Below are positions 9,112 to 17,837 of a stretch of DNA of 59,470 bases, piece by piece. The notes beneath the pieces were generated by a model. That model was not told the DNA's origin, ran no database searches, and saw nothing but the letters and a program-made list of their open reading frames with translations. Position 1 is the stretch's first letter. The number at the start of each line of letters is the position of its first letter. The DNA comes from Paracoccaceae bacterium. Its GTDB lineage: Bacteria; Pseudomonadota; Alphaproteobacteria; Rhodobacterales; Rhodobacteraceae. A program made the position numbers and the translations under genes. The DNA is taken from assembly GCA_028285485.1 (NCBI GenBank), contig JANQPC010000096.1, positions 1-59,470 on the forward strand. Reading direction: 5' to 3'.

Positions 9112-9981
9112 CTACTGCGATCCGGGGAAGCGGATTTCGGTTACCCGCGCACGGTAATGCGGAAAGTATTCGGGCGTGCCGTAAAGATTGCCGGCATCCA
9201 CCCGGGTTGGCAGCAGATAGCCGTCAAATTCCTCAAATTCCGAGACATCCGCGCCGAAAGGCTGAAGCCGAAATGCGCCCTCGGCATTCACATTTGACCA
9301 GAGCGGCATGACAAGGCTGCGCGGCAAGCCATCTTCGCCGACCGTAATCTCAACGCTCTGGATCAGATCGCCGCGCGCGATCGTAAAGCGCGCAGTATCG
9401 TTATCCACCTCTTCCCAGGTCACGTCCGGCCCGGGCAACAGCGCGGCCGGCGCCCAGATCGCGGCCTCGGCCACCAACCGCCCGAAGGCGGATCGCGCGT
9501 GATCGGTCGTGCCCTGCACACGCTCCACCGGAACCAGGCCGGCAAGCCAGAACCGGCTCCAGCTACTGGTTTCAGTCGCTGCATCCGAACCCACAATGGG
9601 TAGGCCGCCGCCGCCTTCATAGCGCCAGACAAAGCCGTAGGGCGGCGCCATGATCTGGCGCGCGCGCATGGGAACGTATTCGGGCGCCTCCCAGGTGCCG
9701 AGGCTGAACTCACCCTCCATCTCGATAACGGTCACCGGGTAAAGCCGCGTGCCGGGCGCGATCATCGCCGTCAGCATCCGGCGCGCCGGTTCGGGCAAGT
9801 CGGCCACCATCCCGGGATCGAACACGCCGAACCCCGCAGGAGCCTCGCCCGCGCCCAATTCAAGAAAATCTGCCCACAGCGCCGTTTCCGCGCGGCTGTC
9901 AGACCATCGCAACCCCGCGAGCCCAAAAACAACCAGCGTCGCCAAAACGGCGAGTATCGCTACCCACTTCATTCTACCCAT
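9112..9981 (-). CDS. DUF6544/DUF6920-like membrane-anchored protein
   Basis: About 289 aa. One N-terminal membrane anchor (MKWVAILAVLATLVVFGLAG) is followed by a periplasmic domain with ARRMLTAMIAPGT, MRARQIMAPPYGFVW and FDGYLLPTRVDAGN segments, a pattern I associate with the DUF6544/DUF6920 family of unknown function. The start is uncertain: ATG 9981, ATG 9972 and GTG 10020 are all possible. It lies 7 bases beyond the convergent hydrolase stop. No catalytic motif is recognised. Confidence 0.7.
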   Translation of the reverse strand: MGRMKWVAILAVLATLVVFGLAGLRWSDSRAETALWADFLELGAGEAPAGFGVFDPGMVADLPEPARRMLTAMIAPGTRLYPVTVIEMEGEFSLGTWEAPEYVPMRARQIMAPPYGFVWRYEGGGGLPIVGSDAATETSSWSRFWLAGLVPVERVQGTTDHARSAFGRLVAEAAIWAPAALLPGPDVTWEEVDNDTARFTIARGDLIQSVEITVGEDGLPRSLVMPLWSNVNAEGAFRLQPFGADVSEFEEFDGYLLPTRVDAGNLYGTPEYFPHYRARVTEIRFPGSQ

Positions 9982-10084
9982 CCGCCCAGCTCGGAACGAG
10001 TCGCGCGGAGTGTGGTTCACGGCCCCGCCGCCGTCAATCGCCGGTCCGCTGCGTTATATGATCTGGAGTATCGGTGCCCGCGTG

Positions 10085-11047
10085 TTACTCGGCCGGCGCC
10101 CCGAACCGGAAGCTGCGGCGGCCATCCCACACGGGCTCGTATCTCGGCAGGTAGCCTTCATGCAGTGCCAGGAATTGTTCCATGATCGAGCGAACGGCTT
10201 CGTCGCGCGATAGCCCGGACGGCGCTTCGATCGGGCCTTCGACCACCACATGGAAGCTTTGCTGATCCTCCGGCCGGGACAGAACGAATACCGCAAAAAG
10301 CGGAGCGCCCGCGCCCGCGGCAAGAAGCGGTGCGCCCGGCGCGAACGGATAGCGGCCGGCGCGGAAGGGCAACCAAACCACGTTGCGCGACTCGCGGCCG
10401 GACGTCACCGAGATGAATTCGCCCGCCTTCAGCGCCTTGCGCAGCGTCCGCAGCCCCCCAACCTCGTTTCCATCCGAGATCTGAACCCGCGCTTTGAGGT
10501 ACTTTGTTTCCACGCGCTGGAAGATCCAATTTATCCATTTCATGCCAAACGGGCTCTGCGCGGGCCCGTGAACCGGGCGGCTGAGATGGAACATCTTGTA
10601 GCCCGCAGCGCAGAGCGCCTTTTTCGCCACGAGATGCGAGCGCGAAAAATCCGCGACCCACAGCACCGCGCCCGCCCCGGCCTCACGCGCCGCTTCAAGC
10701 TTCTCGGTCCCTTCGATCGTGATCGATGGCTGCCAGCCCAGCGGGAAGTATTCCCGCAGATAGGTCATGATCTCAGGCTTGTCGAAATAGATGCGACCAC
10801 GATTTTGCTGTGTGTTTTCAGTATATTCCAGATGATCGCGCGCAAATTCCTCGGTCGTGCGCAAATTCGGCTTACCGCCCAGGCGGGCCCAAAGCCGCGG
10901 CGGCACAATCCAGGCCAAAGCCGTCAAAAGCGGCAAAAGCAGCATCAATCGCCAATCATTTTGCGTGGGCCAATTGATCTCTGGCCGCGCTGCGCCGCCC
11001 GATTCCAGCGTCGCGTCTGGGCTGGAATGCTTTGATAGTACTGCCAT
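10085..11047 (-). CDS. LpxL/HtrB-like acyltransferase family protein
   Basis: About 320 aa. The overall layout resembles lipid A late acyltransferases: an N-terminal membrane segment (LMLLLPLLTALAWIVP), then TTEEFARDHLEYTEN, GTEKLEAAREAGAGAVLWVADF, a conserved-looking GMKWINWIFQ segment and SVTSGRESRNVVWLPFRAG. The usual catalytic HxxxxD is not obvious where expected; DFSRSHL is found there instead, so activity may differ. I chose ATG 11047 because GGAG lies 7 bases upstream; an ATG two codons earlier is too close to it. It diverges from the flippase gene, consistent with an envelope polysaccharide or lipid role. Confidence 0.6.
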   Translation of the reverse strand: MAVLSKHSSPDATLESGGAARPEINWPTQNDWRLMLLLPLLTALAWIVPPRLWARLGGKPNLRTTEEFARDHLEYTENTQQNRGRIYFDKPEIMTYLREYFPLGWQPSITIEGTEKLEAAREAGAGAVLWVADFSRSHLVAKKALCAAGYKMFHLSRPVHGPAQSPFGMKWINWIFQRVETKYLKARVQISDGNEVGGLRTLRKALKAGEFISVTSGRESRNVVWLPFRAGRYPFAPGAPLLAAGAGAPLFAVFVLSRPEDQQSFHVVVEGPIEAPSGLSRDEAVRSIMEQFLALHEGYLPRYEPVWDGRRSFRFGAPAE

Positions 11048-11237
11048 TTTCATACTCCGTAGTCGCTGGAGTTTCCCGCCTTTGAGGTTTTTTGATCAAG
11101 CGTGAGCGCGGAAACGCTTTGTTTCTGTGGCGTTTTCCGGCGACAGTGCGCGTGGTTTTGCAGTTGCGGCATTTTTGGTTTCGGCGCAAACGGCGAGCCC
11201 ATGTGGTAATGAAGTGCAGTGAGTATCGGACGAGCGG

Positions 11238-12767
11238 ATGATGGCGAGTGACGCGCATCAAGGTGCAGGCCCCGATGGGCTATCCCAATCCATGAGTGGA
11301 ACGCAGGCCCAATCCGCGGGCGGCGGTGCGCGCAACGCGATCATGGGCGTCGTGCTGAATCTCGGCTCGTACCTTCTTACCCGTGGCCTCAACCTCGTGA
11401 TCACCATTGCGTTGGCGCGCGTGCTTGCGCCCGAGGGCATGGGCCTGATTGCCGCGGCGCTGCTGGCGGTTGAGATTGTGAGCATCATCAACGGGTTCGG
11501 GCTGCGCGAATCCCTGATCTACGAACGTTCCCGCAGCCGCGCGCTGCAAACCACGGCTTTCCTAATCGTTATGGCCATCGCCTTCATCCAGATGGGCCTG
11601 ATGATGCTTGGCGCGCCGTTCGCCACGCATTTTGTGGATGATCCGGAAATCGTGCCGCTTCTTCTGGTGCTGGCGCTGCTCTTCCCCGTCACCACGCTTG
11701 GCGTGGTGCCCGAGGCAATGCTGCTCAAAGAACTGAAGTTCAAGAAAACGGCGCAGGCCGAGGCGATCTCGGTCGTCTTCAAGGCGGCCTTCGCGATCTC
11801 GTTAGTCTACATGGGTTATGGCGTCTGGGGCTTTGTTGTGGGCATGTTCGCAGGCCACGCCACACGCACGGTGGCGCTCTGGCTTCTCGCGGGCTGGCGC
11901 CCGGCCCGGCCGGATACGGATGTGAAGGCCGCGATCAAGCTCATCAGCTATGGCGCGCATATCGTCTTCAACACCTTCATCGGCTTCTTCCGGAAGCGCG
12001 CCGATCAGCTCGCCATTGTGGGCGCCATGGGCGATGCCGCGCTTGGGATCTACTTCGTCGCAGCGCGGATCCCCGATATCGTGATGTTCGGCGTCAGCGT
12101 GACGGTCAGCAAGATCGTCTTCCCCACCTTCGCCGGCGCCAGCGCAGATCATGAAACGCTGCGGCGGATGTATTTCAACACCATCTACGGCTCGATGCTC
12201 GTCATGGCGCCGGTCTCTATCGGGATGATGGCGATCTCGCCGCTCGTGGTGCCAATCCTTTTCGGTGGCGAGTGGCTCGCCGCGATCCCGGTTCTGCTGA
12301 TCCTGTCGCTCACCGGCATCCCGCAAACGGTTGGGTGGACGTCAGGCGACGTGTTCAAGGCCACGGGCCGCCCCGAGGTTCTGACCCTGCTCACAACGAT
12401 GCAGATGGCCGTCACGCTGCCCGTGGTTTTCGCGACAGCGTTCCTTACGCGTGATCTTCTGTGGATCTCCGTTGCGATGGTGGGCACAGAAGTGGCGGGC
12501 GCGGCGATGCGGCTCTGGGCAATGCAGCGCTACGAAAAGATCGGGCCGCTTGAAACGATGGTGGCGTCGGCCAAGCCAATCCTGGCGGCAGCTGTCATGG
12601 GGCTTGGCGTAATGGGGCTGCAGAAAATGCTGGCAGGCCAGCCGATGGGGCTGCAGCTGATCGCCTCGATCCTGACAGGCATGGTGCTCTACCCGACGAT
12701 GATGCTGGCCATCGATTACGATAACACGATGCGCTGGGTGCGCCTCGTGCGGCGCAAGCACGGCTAA
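11238..12767 (+). CDS. Polysaccharide/lipid-linked oligosaccharide flippase (Wzx/PST type)
   Basis: 509-aa integral membrane protein with about 12-14 hydrophobic segments, starting near residue 35 after a Ser/Gln-rich cytoplasmic N-terminus. It has the family pattern YLLTRGLNLVITIALARVLAPEGMGLIAAA at the first helix pair, plus FFRKRADQLAIVGAMG and SLTGIPQTVGW in the middle. Flippases of this class move undecaprenyl-linked sugars across the inner membrane. Neighbours are an LpxL-like acyltransferase (divergent) and a FemAB/CelD-like acyltransferase (convergent). Its TAA stop lies in the end of dispersed repeat copy A. Confidence 0.88.
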   Translation: MMASDAHQGAGPDGLSQSMSGTQAQSAGGGARNAIMGVVLNLGSYLLTRGLNLVITIALARVLAPEGMGLIAAALLAVEIVSIINGFGLRESLIYERSRSRALQTTAFLIVMAIAFIQMGLMMLGAPFATHFVDDPEIVPLLLVLALLFPVTTLGVVPEAMLLKELKFKKTAQAEAISVVFKAAFAISLVYMGYGVWGFVVGMFAGHATRTVALWLLAGWRPARPDTDVKAAIKLISYGAHIVFNTFIGFFRKRADQLAIVGAMGDAALGIYFVAARIPDIVMFGVSVTVSKIVFPTFAGASADHETLRRMYFNTIYGSMLVMAPVSIGMMAISPLVVPILFGGEWLAAIPVLLILSLTGIPQTVGWTSGDVFKATGRPEVLTLLTTMQMAVTLPVVFATAFLTRDLLWISVAMVGTEVAGAAMRLWAMQRYEKIGPLETMVASAKPILAAAVMGLGVMGLQKMLAGQPMGLQLIASILTGMVLYPTMMLAIDYDNTMRWVRLVRRKHG

Positions 12768-12858
12768 AGCGCCTGACAAGATTCCTCGAACATCAAGTAT
12801 CGATCAGCGCGTTGAAATCTTTGTTTTCAGGCAGCGTTGAGTGCGCATAACCCTCTGG
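12765..12858 (+). repeat. Dispersed convergent-gap repeat, copy A
   Basis: Shares TCAGCGCGTTGAAATC and CAGGCAGCGTTGAGTG with the other copies. The right arm is shortened by about 13 bases relative to copies B-D. The left end TAAAGCG contains the flippase stop codon. It fills the gap between the convergent flippase and acyltransferase genes, and the pairing GAAATC/GTTTTC can form a small inner hairpin. Confidence 0.85.
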
Positions 12859-12883
12859 AAAAGGCTGGGAATGCGCGGGCGGT

Positions 12884-13993
12884 TTACTCGCCTGGCAGGG
12901 CACCTGTCTGTGGCGCGTTCCGCTCGGCCATACGCCGCGCCTTGAGAGATCGGCGCAGATCGCGAACAGGCGCCAAAAGCGGTGTTTCGCGCGCCCAGGC
13001 CATGCTGCGCCGTTTCATTTGGCGCACCACCGCATAGGCCGAAGCCACGGCCACATGGCCCTCGCGCAGCGGGTATTCCGCATTCGAGAAGCTCGTCTTG
13101 TAGGTCTCGTCGCCTTTGCCGAGATCAATTGCCGCCTCCGGTACGGAGTCGGACGCCACATGCTCACAAAGCTTCAGAAGCAAAAGCTTGCCCGGCGAAA
13201 ACCGGCCAAAGGCGGGATCGTAGACGGGGAACCACCAATGCCAGTAACGGCCCGAACGCAGGCCGAAATGCGCGGCCGCAACGCGATCGCCGATCCACAG
13301 CACCGAAAGCGCGCCGGAGCAGCCCGGCGCCTGAAGATCCCGCAAGCGATCTACCATCACCTGCGCCCAGCGTTCGCGGAAGAACACGGGCGAACCGGTG
13401 CGTTCGCATTGCTCGATCTTATAGCGGATCACGGCCTCGAAAGCCTCGGGATCGCGGGAGAGCGGCTCAAACCGCACTCTGTCTTCCCCTTCCTCCCGCA
13501 GAAGCTTGCGCCATTTGCGGCGCATTTGCTCAAGCTGGCGCGATCCGGCCGCACGGCGCTCAGCCGCGTAGCCGTCCATCCCGCTGCCAAGCGCGATCAG
13601 CGGCGAAGCGCCGTCTTTTTGCCCGTAGGGCGCAAGCGGTCCGTCATCGGCGATCAGGTGATCGAAATCCCATAGCGAGAGGCCGGAGGCCCGCACCAGC
13701 TGCGCAGGCGACCATGTGACGCCCGGCGCGGTGATCACGCCTTGGCAATCATTGAGAATGTTTCCAACCGGCCCGGCATGCCGCCCGCGCCGTTCATGCG
13801 GAAAGAAGCCAACCGGCTTGCCCGCCTGCTCCATCACCGTCACTCGCACATCCTCGCGCCCCGCCGCCACGGCCAGCGTGAAATGCGGGGAAAAGAACGG
13901 GCTGGAATAGCGTGGATCGTCGAGATGCAGCGCTTCCCAGGCAGTGATCTGTGCGTGGCTGAGGCGCCGGGCGGGCATGGATTCGTAACGCAT
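12884..13993 (-). CDS. FemAB/CelD-like GNAT acyltransferase
   Basis: About 369 aa of the GNAT-like fold found in FemAB and CelD/BcsL (PF13480) proteins linked to exopolysaccharide acylation. Supporting segments are FDHLIADDG, RKWRKLLREEGEDRVRFEPL, IRYKIEQCERTGSPVFF, ALSVLWIGDRVAAAHFGLRSG and the ending DLGKGDETYKTSFSN, which is characteristic of the family. I chose ATG 13993 (MRYESMPARR) because AGGA lies 7 bases upstream; ATG 14062 is possible. It is convergent with the flippase and separated from it by repeat copy A. The acceptor substrate is unknown. Confidence 0.8.
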   Translation of the reverse strand: MRYESMPARRLSHAQITAWEALHLDDPRYSSPFFSPHFTLAVAAGREDVRVTVMEQAGKPVGFFPHERRGRHAGPVGNILNDCQGVITAPGVTWSPAQLVRASGLSLWDFDHLIADDGPLAPYGQKDGASPLIALGSGMDGYAAERRAAGSRQLEQMRRKWRKLLREEGEDRVRFEPLSRDPEAFEAVIRYKIEQCERTGSPVFFRERWAQVMVDRLRDLQAPGCSGALSVLWIGDRVAAAHFGLRSGRYWHWWFPVYDPAFGRFSPGKLLLLKLCEHVASDSVPEAAIDLGKGDETYKTSFSNAEYPLREGHVAVASAYAVVRQMKRRSMAWARETPLLAPVRDLRRSLKARRMAERNAPQTGALPGE

Positions 13994-14259
13994 CAGGCAG
14001 TCCTGCGGGCCGGCAAAGGCGAAATCCGCGTCACCTGGCACCTGAAATGCGCCACCATCCATATCGTCGCGTTACCCAAACTGCCCCCCTCGATAAACAC
14101 AAACGGCGCCCAGCAGCGCCGTGTTTTTTACTGGGTAAACCGCCGGGGTCCTTTCGATCAAGCATCGGTTTCGGAAACCGGGCTCAATCAATGAAAAAGT
14201 TGACGAACTTCCCGGGGATCGCGCTGCCTACCAATCACTGTTTCCTGGGGTGAGACGCC
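13994..14259. other. 266-base gap upstream of the acyltransferase gene
   Basis: This gap lies between the end of the 2H phosphoesterase-like gene and the start of the FemAB/CelD-like gene, both on the minus strand. It holds the stem-loop listed separately at 14103-14129 and probably the promoter of the acyltransferase. I see no other gene; short open frames here have no ribosome site. Confidence 0.5.
14103..14129 (-). terminator. Bidirectional stem-loop terminator
   Basis: A perfect 7-bp stem (ACGGCGC with GCGCCGT, loop CCAGCA) is flanked by a T-run on the plus strand (GTTTTTT) and, read on the minus strand, by TTTGTGTTT. The minus reading fits termination of the phosphoesterase-like gene that ends at 14260. 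Confidence 0.7.
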
Positions 14260-15033
14260 TTAGCATTCCGGTCTATCCTTTGGGGGCGCTGGCTGGATTC
14301 GGGCGCCGCCCAGCGCCGCGAGTGGCTCAAAGTGATGCATCGTCTCGAAACGGCAGAAATTGCAGGGGCCAAGCGGAATCTTTGGGTCTTGGCCGAAAGC
14401 GGCCTGAAAAACCTCGTCGCTCAAAGAAACGAGATCCCGCGCGGCGCCCTCGGTCATCCATGCCAGAAGATAAGCGAGCGTTACGTGAAACCGGTAGCTT
14501 TCAAACCCCGGCGGTGAGATCCCCGTCGCCTCTCGCAGGGACACGCGCGCGGAACGCAGCGCAGTGTCAGCAGCCGCCGTCTGGCCTCCAAGGGTAACGC
14601 TGAAGCCGCAGAAAAGCCCCGTGCCGCGAACCGCAAGCTCGGGAAGCGCGAGATCACGCACGCGGGCGGCCACCGCGGCGTCAACCGCGCCGGCAGTCGC
14701 ATCGGCGGGCACGCCCGAAGGCCAGTCCGCTGTGCCCGCCCGGCCCGGCGTTGCCCCTTCAAAAACGGTCATGTGGAAGGAAGGCCCGGGCAGAAACGCA
14801 AAGAACGGCGCAAACTCGCTGCGCTTGATGCGCTCCTGCGCCCAGAGAAGCCGCTCATAGCCATCACTGGGGCGCAGAACCGGGCAGAGGAACGTGTTGC
14901 CCCGGAAGGGCTGCACCGCGCCATCGGGCGTAAACTTCCCCCCGCCGCCAAGCGGGGCGATCCCCTTGGGATACGGGGCGCCCGAAAGCCCGCCGGTCAG
15001 AAACGCGATCGGATCGTTTTCGGGGGCAGGCAT
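14260..15033 (-). CDS. DUF1868 / 2H phosphoesterase-like protein
   Basis: 257-aa protein with two HxT motifs, FHMTVFEG at His87 and FHVTLAYL at His183. These are the signature of the 2H (LigT-like) phosphoesterase superfamily and match the DUF1868 layout: an N-terminal GTPYPKGIAPLGGGG-like segment, then the two motifs. Family members act on 2',3'-cyclic nucleotides or RNA ends, but the substrate here is not known. I chose ATG 15033 (MPAPENDPIAFL), with the frame open 16 codons upstream. It lies downstream of tRNA-Thr on the same strand. Confidence 0.82.
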   Translation of the reverse strand: MPAPENDPIAFLTGGLSGAPYPKGIAPLGGGGKFTPDGAVQPFRGNTFLCPVLRPSDGYERLLWAQERIKRSEFAPFFAFLPGPSFHMTVFEGATPGRAGTADWPSGVPADATAGAVDAAVAARVRDLALPELAVRGTGLFCGFSVTLGGQTAAADTALRSARVSLREATGISPPGFESYRFHVTLAYLLAWMTEGAARDLVSLSDEVFQAAFGQDPKIPLGPCNFCRFETMHHFEPLAALGGARIQPAPPKDRPEC

Positions 15034-15093
15034 GGTCGCGGCTCGCAAGCTTAGAAGACGTTGCGGGCAGGCCTGACGCATTCCGCGCCGATT

Positions 15094-15111
15094 GGCCAGA
15101 TCCGTCTGGCC
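15094..15111. other. Stem-loop between tRNA-Thr and DUF1868 gene
   Basis: A perfect 7-bp inverted repeat (GGCCAGA/TCTGGCC, loop TCCG) lies 13 bases downstream of the tRNA 3' end. A short T-run follows only on the plus strand, so its role as the tRNA terminator on the minus strand is uncertain. Confidence 0.4.
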
Positions 15112-15124
15112 CGATTTTGGGAAA

Positions 15125-15200
15125 TGGTGCCGGCACCAGGGATCGAACCCGGGACCCCCTGATTACAAATCAGGTGCTCTGCCAGCTGAGCTATACCGGC
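15125..15200 (-). tRNA. tRNA-Thr (anticodon TGT)
   Basis: Reading the minus strand gives a full cloverleaf. The acceptor stem is GCCGGTA with TGCCGGC and the D arm contains AGCTCAGCTGG. The anticodon stem CCTGA/TCAGG encloses the loop TTTGTAA with anticodon TGT. The T arm is CCGGGTTCGATCCCTGG, and CCA is encoded at the 3' end. The 76-base length is standard. It lies between the IalB-like gene and the phosphoesterase-like gene, all on the same strand. Confidence 0.97.
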
Positions 15201-15251
15201 GCCCGGCGGGATGTATCAGCCGCCGCGCCGCCTCGCAAGCGCTGCCGCGGC

Positions 15252-15866
15252 TCAGTTATCGCCGGTAACCGGGGTGAAACGGGCGTCGGGCGCCGGCGCG
15301 GCCTCGCCTGCCTCGGCGGGCGCGGGTGGTGGCGATGATACCGTTCGCGCGGGCGCGGGCGGCTCGGGGCGAATGCGCGCGAGCGCCTCCGCAAACCCGT
15401 CCAGCGAAAGCGGGATTGCAAAGTTCCCCTGATCAGGATTGATCACTGCAATCTGCGCGGCGCCCGAGCCGGTGAACGCACTCACCATGTCATCGGGCAC
15501 CACCCCTTCGATCAGGCACCCTTGCTGCGTGCATCGCGAAAGCGGCGCGTTGACCGAATAGCCGTTATCAGCCGAAATCGTGGCCCCGCGCTGAAGGTCG
15601 ATTCCCAAGGGCAGAGCGATCTGCGCGCGCAGAACACCGTCGCGATCATCCCAGGCAAAGGCCGCCACAAGCGCGATGGCCGCGCCCTGGTTCAGAAGGA
15701 TGCGCTGGTAGATCTGGCACGCATCAACCGGATCCTCGAAGCACTCAAGAAGCCAGTCACCGATCTCCTCGGTCGTATCGGGAACCGCGTATTCAGGCGT
15801 TTGCGCCAAAACCGGCGAGGTGGCGAGCCCGGCGGCAAGCGCCAGGGCGCGGCCTGGGTTACGCAT
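15252..15866 (-). CDS. Invasion-associated locus B (IalB) family protein, coupled to csgG
   Basis: 204-aa secreted protein. A signal peptide (MRNPGRALALAAGLATSPVLA) is followed by an IalB-type domain with GDWLLECFEDPVDACQIYQ, LALPLGIDL-like QIALPLGIDLQRG and the cysteine motif RCTQQGC near residue 135. The C-terminal tail is Pro/Ala-rich. ATG 15866 lies inside the end of csgG (8-base overlap), so translation is probably coupled. This places an IalB protein in the curli operon. IalB proteins are periplasmic or surface proteins of unclear mechanism; a curli-assembly role here is inferred only from context. Confidence 0.82.
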   Translation of the reverse strand: MRNPGRALALAAGLATSPVLAQTPEYAVPDTTEEIGDWLLECFEDPVDACQIYQRILLNQGAAIALVAAFAWDDRDGVLRAQIALPLGIDLQRGATISADNGYSVNAPLSRCTQQGCLIEGVVPDDMVSAFTGSGAAQIAVINPDQGNFAIPLSLDGFAEALARIRPEPPAPARTVSSPPPAPAEAGEAAPAPDARFTPVTGDN

Positions 15867-16818
15867 CGCTCGGCGCCTCGGCCACCCCGGTCTGGCCGGT
15901 GGCCGAAACCGCCTCGGGGCTGATATTGAGCGGCTCATCGAAGGGGATCTGTACTGGCCCGCTGGCCTTCCGGCGGCGGTAGTCAGCGAGAAGCCGCCCT
16001 TGTGCGGCGGGGTCGGCGAAGGCCCAAAGCCCATCGGAAACCCCTTCCATGATCAGGCTGTAAACCGCCAGCTCAATCGCCTGGCGCACGGCCAGCCCCA
16101 CGGGTTCATTGCGCGAGATACCGGCGTCGATCTCAAGGATCTCGTCGGATGAGACAAAGCGAAACACGTCCCCCGAAACGAGCACCGAGTACACCGTTTT
16201 TTCTGTCATCACCGAGGTCAGCACTTCGCCGGTGTTGACGCTGACGGCCCGCAGGGCCACCGTCAGCCGATCGCGACGATACTGCTTCGATGCGCCGATG
16301 CCGAGGATTCGGGCGCCGTAGCCGCCGGTCTGGGTGTTGGTATCGTAATCAATGATCCCACCTTCAAGGATGATGCCCGCAAAACGCAGCGGCGGAAGGT
16401 TGGATTTTTCGGACCCGCGATAGGCGAGGTTCGTCTGATCGATCAGATTGCGTTCGTTGAGCAGGTTTTGCAGCCCGGCCCGTTCAATCACGTTGAAGAA
16501 TTGCGAGCCGCCCACATCCTTCAGCACATCTACCAGCACGGCAGGCCCGCCCTGGGTGACAGCCTTGGAGAATCGCGAGAAGTTGTCAGCCGGCTTCTGC
16601 TGACCCGTTTGATCCGAATAGGCGTAAATCGCCACATCCACGGGCCGCTTGGCGGCGGGCAGGTTTGCCAGTTGCGTGCCGGTTTGGGTACGGGTCGCGA
16701 AATCCGGGGTGGTCACCTTGAGTGCGGGAAATTCGTTTGCGGTACCGCAGGCGGCAAGCCCGGCCAGAGCACCGCACAGAAATAGTGCGCGCGAAACGCG
16801 GAAAAATAGCGTAGTCAT
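15859..16818 (-). CDS. csgG: Curli secretion channel CsgG
   Basis: 319-aa outer-membrane lipoprotein that forms the nonameric pore for curli subunits. The signal peptide ends in the lipobox LAAC with Cys24. The CsgG domain shows VDVAIYAYSDQTGQ, SQFFNVIERAGLQNLLNERN (a family hallmark) and DRLTVALRAVSVNTGEVL. A C-terminal extension of about 40 residues is polar. A 96-base A/T-rich gap separates it from csgF, so a secondary promoter is possible. It overlaps the IalB-like gene at its 3' end. Confidence 0.96.
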   Translation of the reverse strand: MTTLFFRVSRALFLCGALAGLAACGTANEFPALKVTTPDFATRTQTGTQLANLPAAKRPVDVAIYAYSDQTGQQKPADNFSRFSKAVTQGGPAVLVDVLKDVGGSQFFNVIERAGLQNLLNERNLIDQTNLAYRGSEKSNLPPLRFAGIILEGGIIDYDTNTQTGGYGARILGIGASKQYRRDRLTVALRAVSVNTGEVLTSVMTEKTVYSVLVSGDVFRFVSSDEILEIDAGISRNEPVGLAVRQAIELAVYSLIMEGVSDGLWAFADPAAQGRLLADYRRRKASGPVQIPFDEPLNISPEAVSATGQTGVAEAPSDA

Positions 16819-16914
16819 GGGCTGTTCTGCTCGTTCGTTAAAGTGCCTGCGAATTCAGATACAAACTGTTTCGTATGTGAATCGCTCACTCTTAAGGCGA
16901 ATTTAAGGCACGTC

Positions 16915-17220
16915 CTACGGTGTGGATCCGCCGCCACCCGATCCGCTGCCGCCCGAGCCGCTTCCCGATCCGGTATCCGTGCCGCCCAGATCGATCGTGA
17001 TCGGCGGGAACGAGATGTTCGGCACACCGCCGCTGCCGCCGCCACCGCCTTCCAGATGCTGGTTCTGGATCTGCGCCAACCCGATCAGGCTGTTAAAGTT
17101 ATCCGGGTTACCGCCAAAACTGGGGTTCTTCGGGAAATAGATCAGATCGCCAGCGGCCACCGGCGCGGCGGCGAGGCCCCAAAAGGCAGCGGCGATCAAG
17201 GTTTGCGTGGATTTCGCCAT
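16915..17220 (-). CDS. csgF: Curli assembly factor CsgF
   Basis: 101-aa secreted protein. After the signal peptide (cleaved near AAPVAAG) the mature N-terminus DLIYFPKNPSFGGNPDNF matches the CsgF segment that binds the CsgG channel, followed by LAQIQNQH. The C-terminal ~45 residues are a Gly/Ser-rich low-complexity tail in place of most of the longer domain seen in enteric CsgF. CsgF couples secretion to nucleation at the cell surface. It sits 13 bases after csgB. Confidence 0.9.
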   Translation of the reverse strand: MAKSTQTLIAAAFWGLAAAPVAAGDLIYFPKNPSFGGNPDNFNSLIGLAQIQNQHLEGGGGGSGGVPNISFPPITIDLGGTDTGSGSGSGGSGSGGGGSTP

Positions 17221-17233
17221 GGCGTGTTCACCC

Positions 17234-17836
17234 TCAATTCAGGCGCACCACCGTTCCCGGCGGCGCGTTCTTGATGACAATCCCACCCGTGTAGTTCTGC
17301 CCCGCCTGGCCATAGACCACGGTGGTGCTTTCGGAGTTGACGAGCGCCACCGAGGCGCCCAGCCCGTTGCCCACCTGAACGGTGGATACGGCGTTGTTGG
17401 CACCTCCGATGATACCAACGACTGAATCGTTGTTGTTGCCCAGCTGTGCCTGGGCGATCACGCTCCCGGGGCTGTCGACAATCACCCCAATCGCATCGTT
17501 TCCATTGCCGTTTTGCAAGGCAGCGATGGCAGAACCGGGGCTTTGCGATGTCATGGTAAAGGCATTGTTGCCATTGCCTTGCTGCGCGATGAAAGACGTT
17601 GTGCCCATCGACGGGGCGCTGCCGCTGGATCCGAATGGGCCTTGCGCCACGAACGGGTTCTGCTCCCCGGCCGTCACCACCTGTTCAAGGGAAAGATTCC
17701 CCACGGAAAAGGTAAGCTCCTGCGCGGCGGCAGGCGCGGCCATTGCGATCAGCACACAGGCCACCAGGCGGCGCAGCCAGCCGGCGCGGCGTCGAGGCCC
17801 CCATGGATCGCGTTTCATTCGTTTAACGATCAGCAC
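17234..17836 (-). CDS. csgB: Curlin repeat protein, probable nucleator CsgB
   Basis: About 200-aa secreted protein with curlin repeats. The basic N-terminus (KRMKRDPWGPRRRAGWLRR) leads a signal segment ending APAAAQ. Repeats of the QxGxxNxA type follow: IAQQGNGNNAFTMTS, ALQNGNGNDAIGVI, QAQLGNNNDSVVGI, VQVGNGLGASVAL. I chose GTG 17836, which overlaps the csgH stop and has GGGAG 7 bases upstream; ATG 17818 is the alternative. Its position between csgH and csgF, and its fewer and more divergent repeats, point to the nucleator rather than the major fibre subunit. Confidence 0.85.
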   Translation of the reverse strand: MLIVKRMKRDPWGPRRRAGWLRRLVACVLIAMAAPAAAQELTFSVGNLSLEQVVTAGEQNPFVAQGPFGSSGSAPSMGTTSFIAQQGNGNNAFTMTSQSPGSAIAALQNGNGNDAIGVIVDSPGSVIAQAQLGNNNDSVVGIIGGANNAVSTVQVGNGLGASVALVNSESTTVVYGQAGQNYTGGIVIKNAPPGTVVRLN

Positions 17837-17837
17837 C

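Noticed and set aside
15117-15338. Open frame reading GAGTRDRTRDPLITNQVLCQLSY across the tRNA
   Set aside because: It is the antisense of tRNA-Thr; this peptide is a well-known false prediction over tRNA genes.
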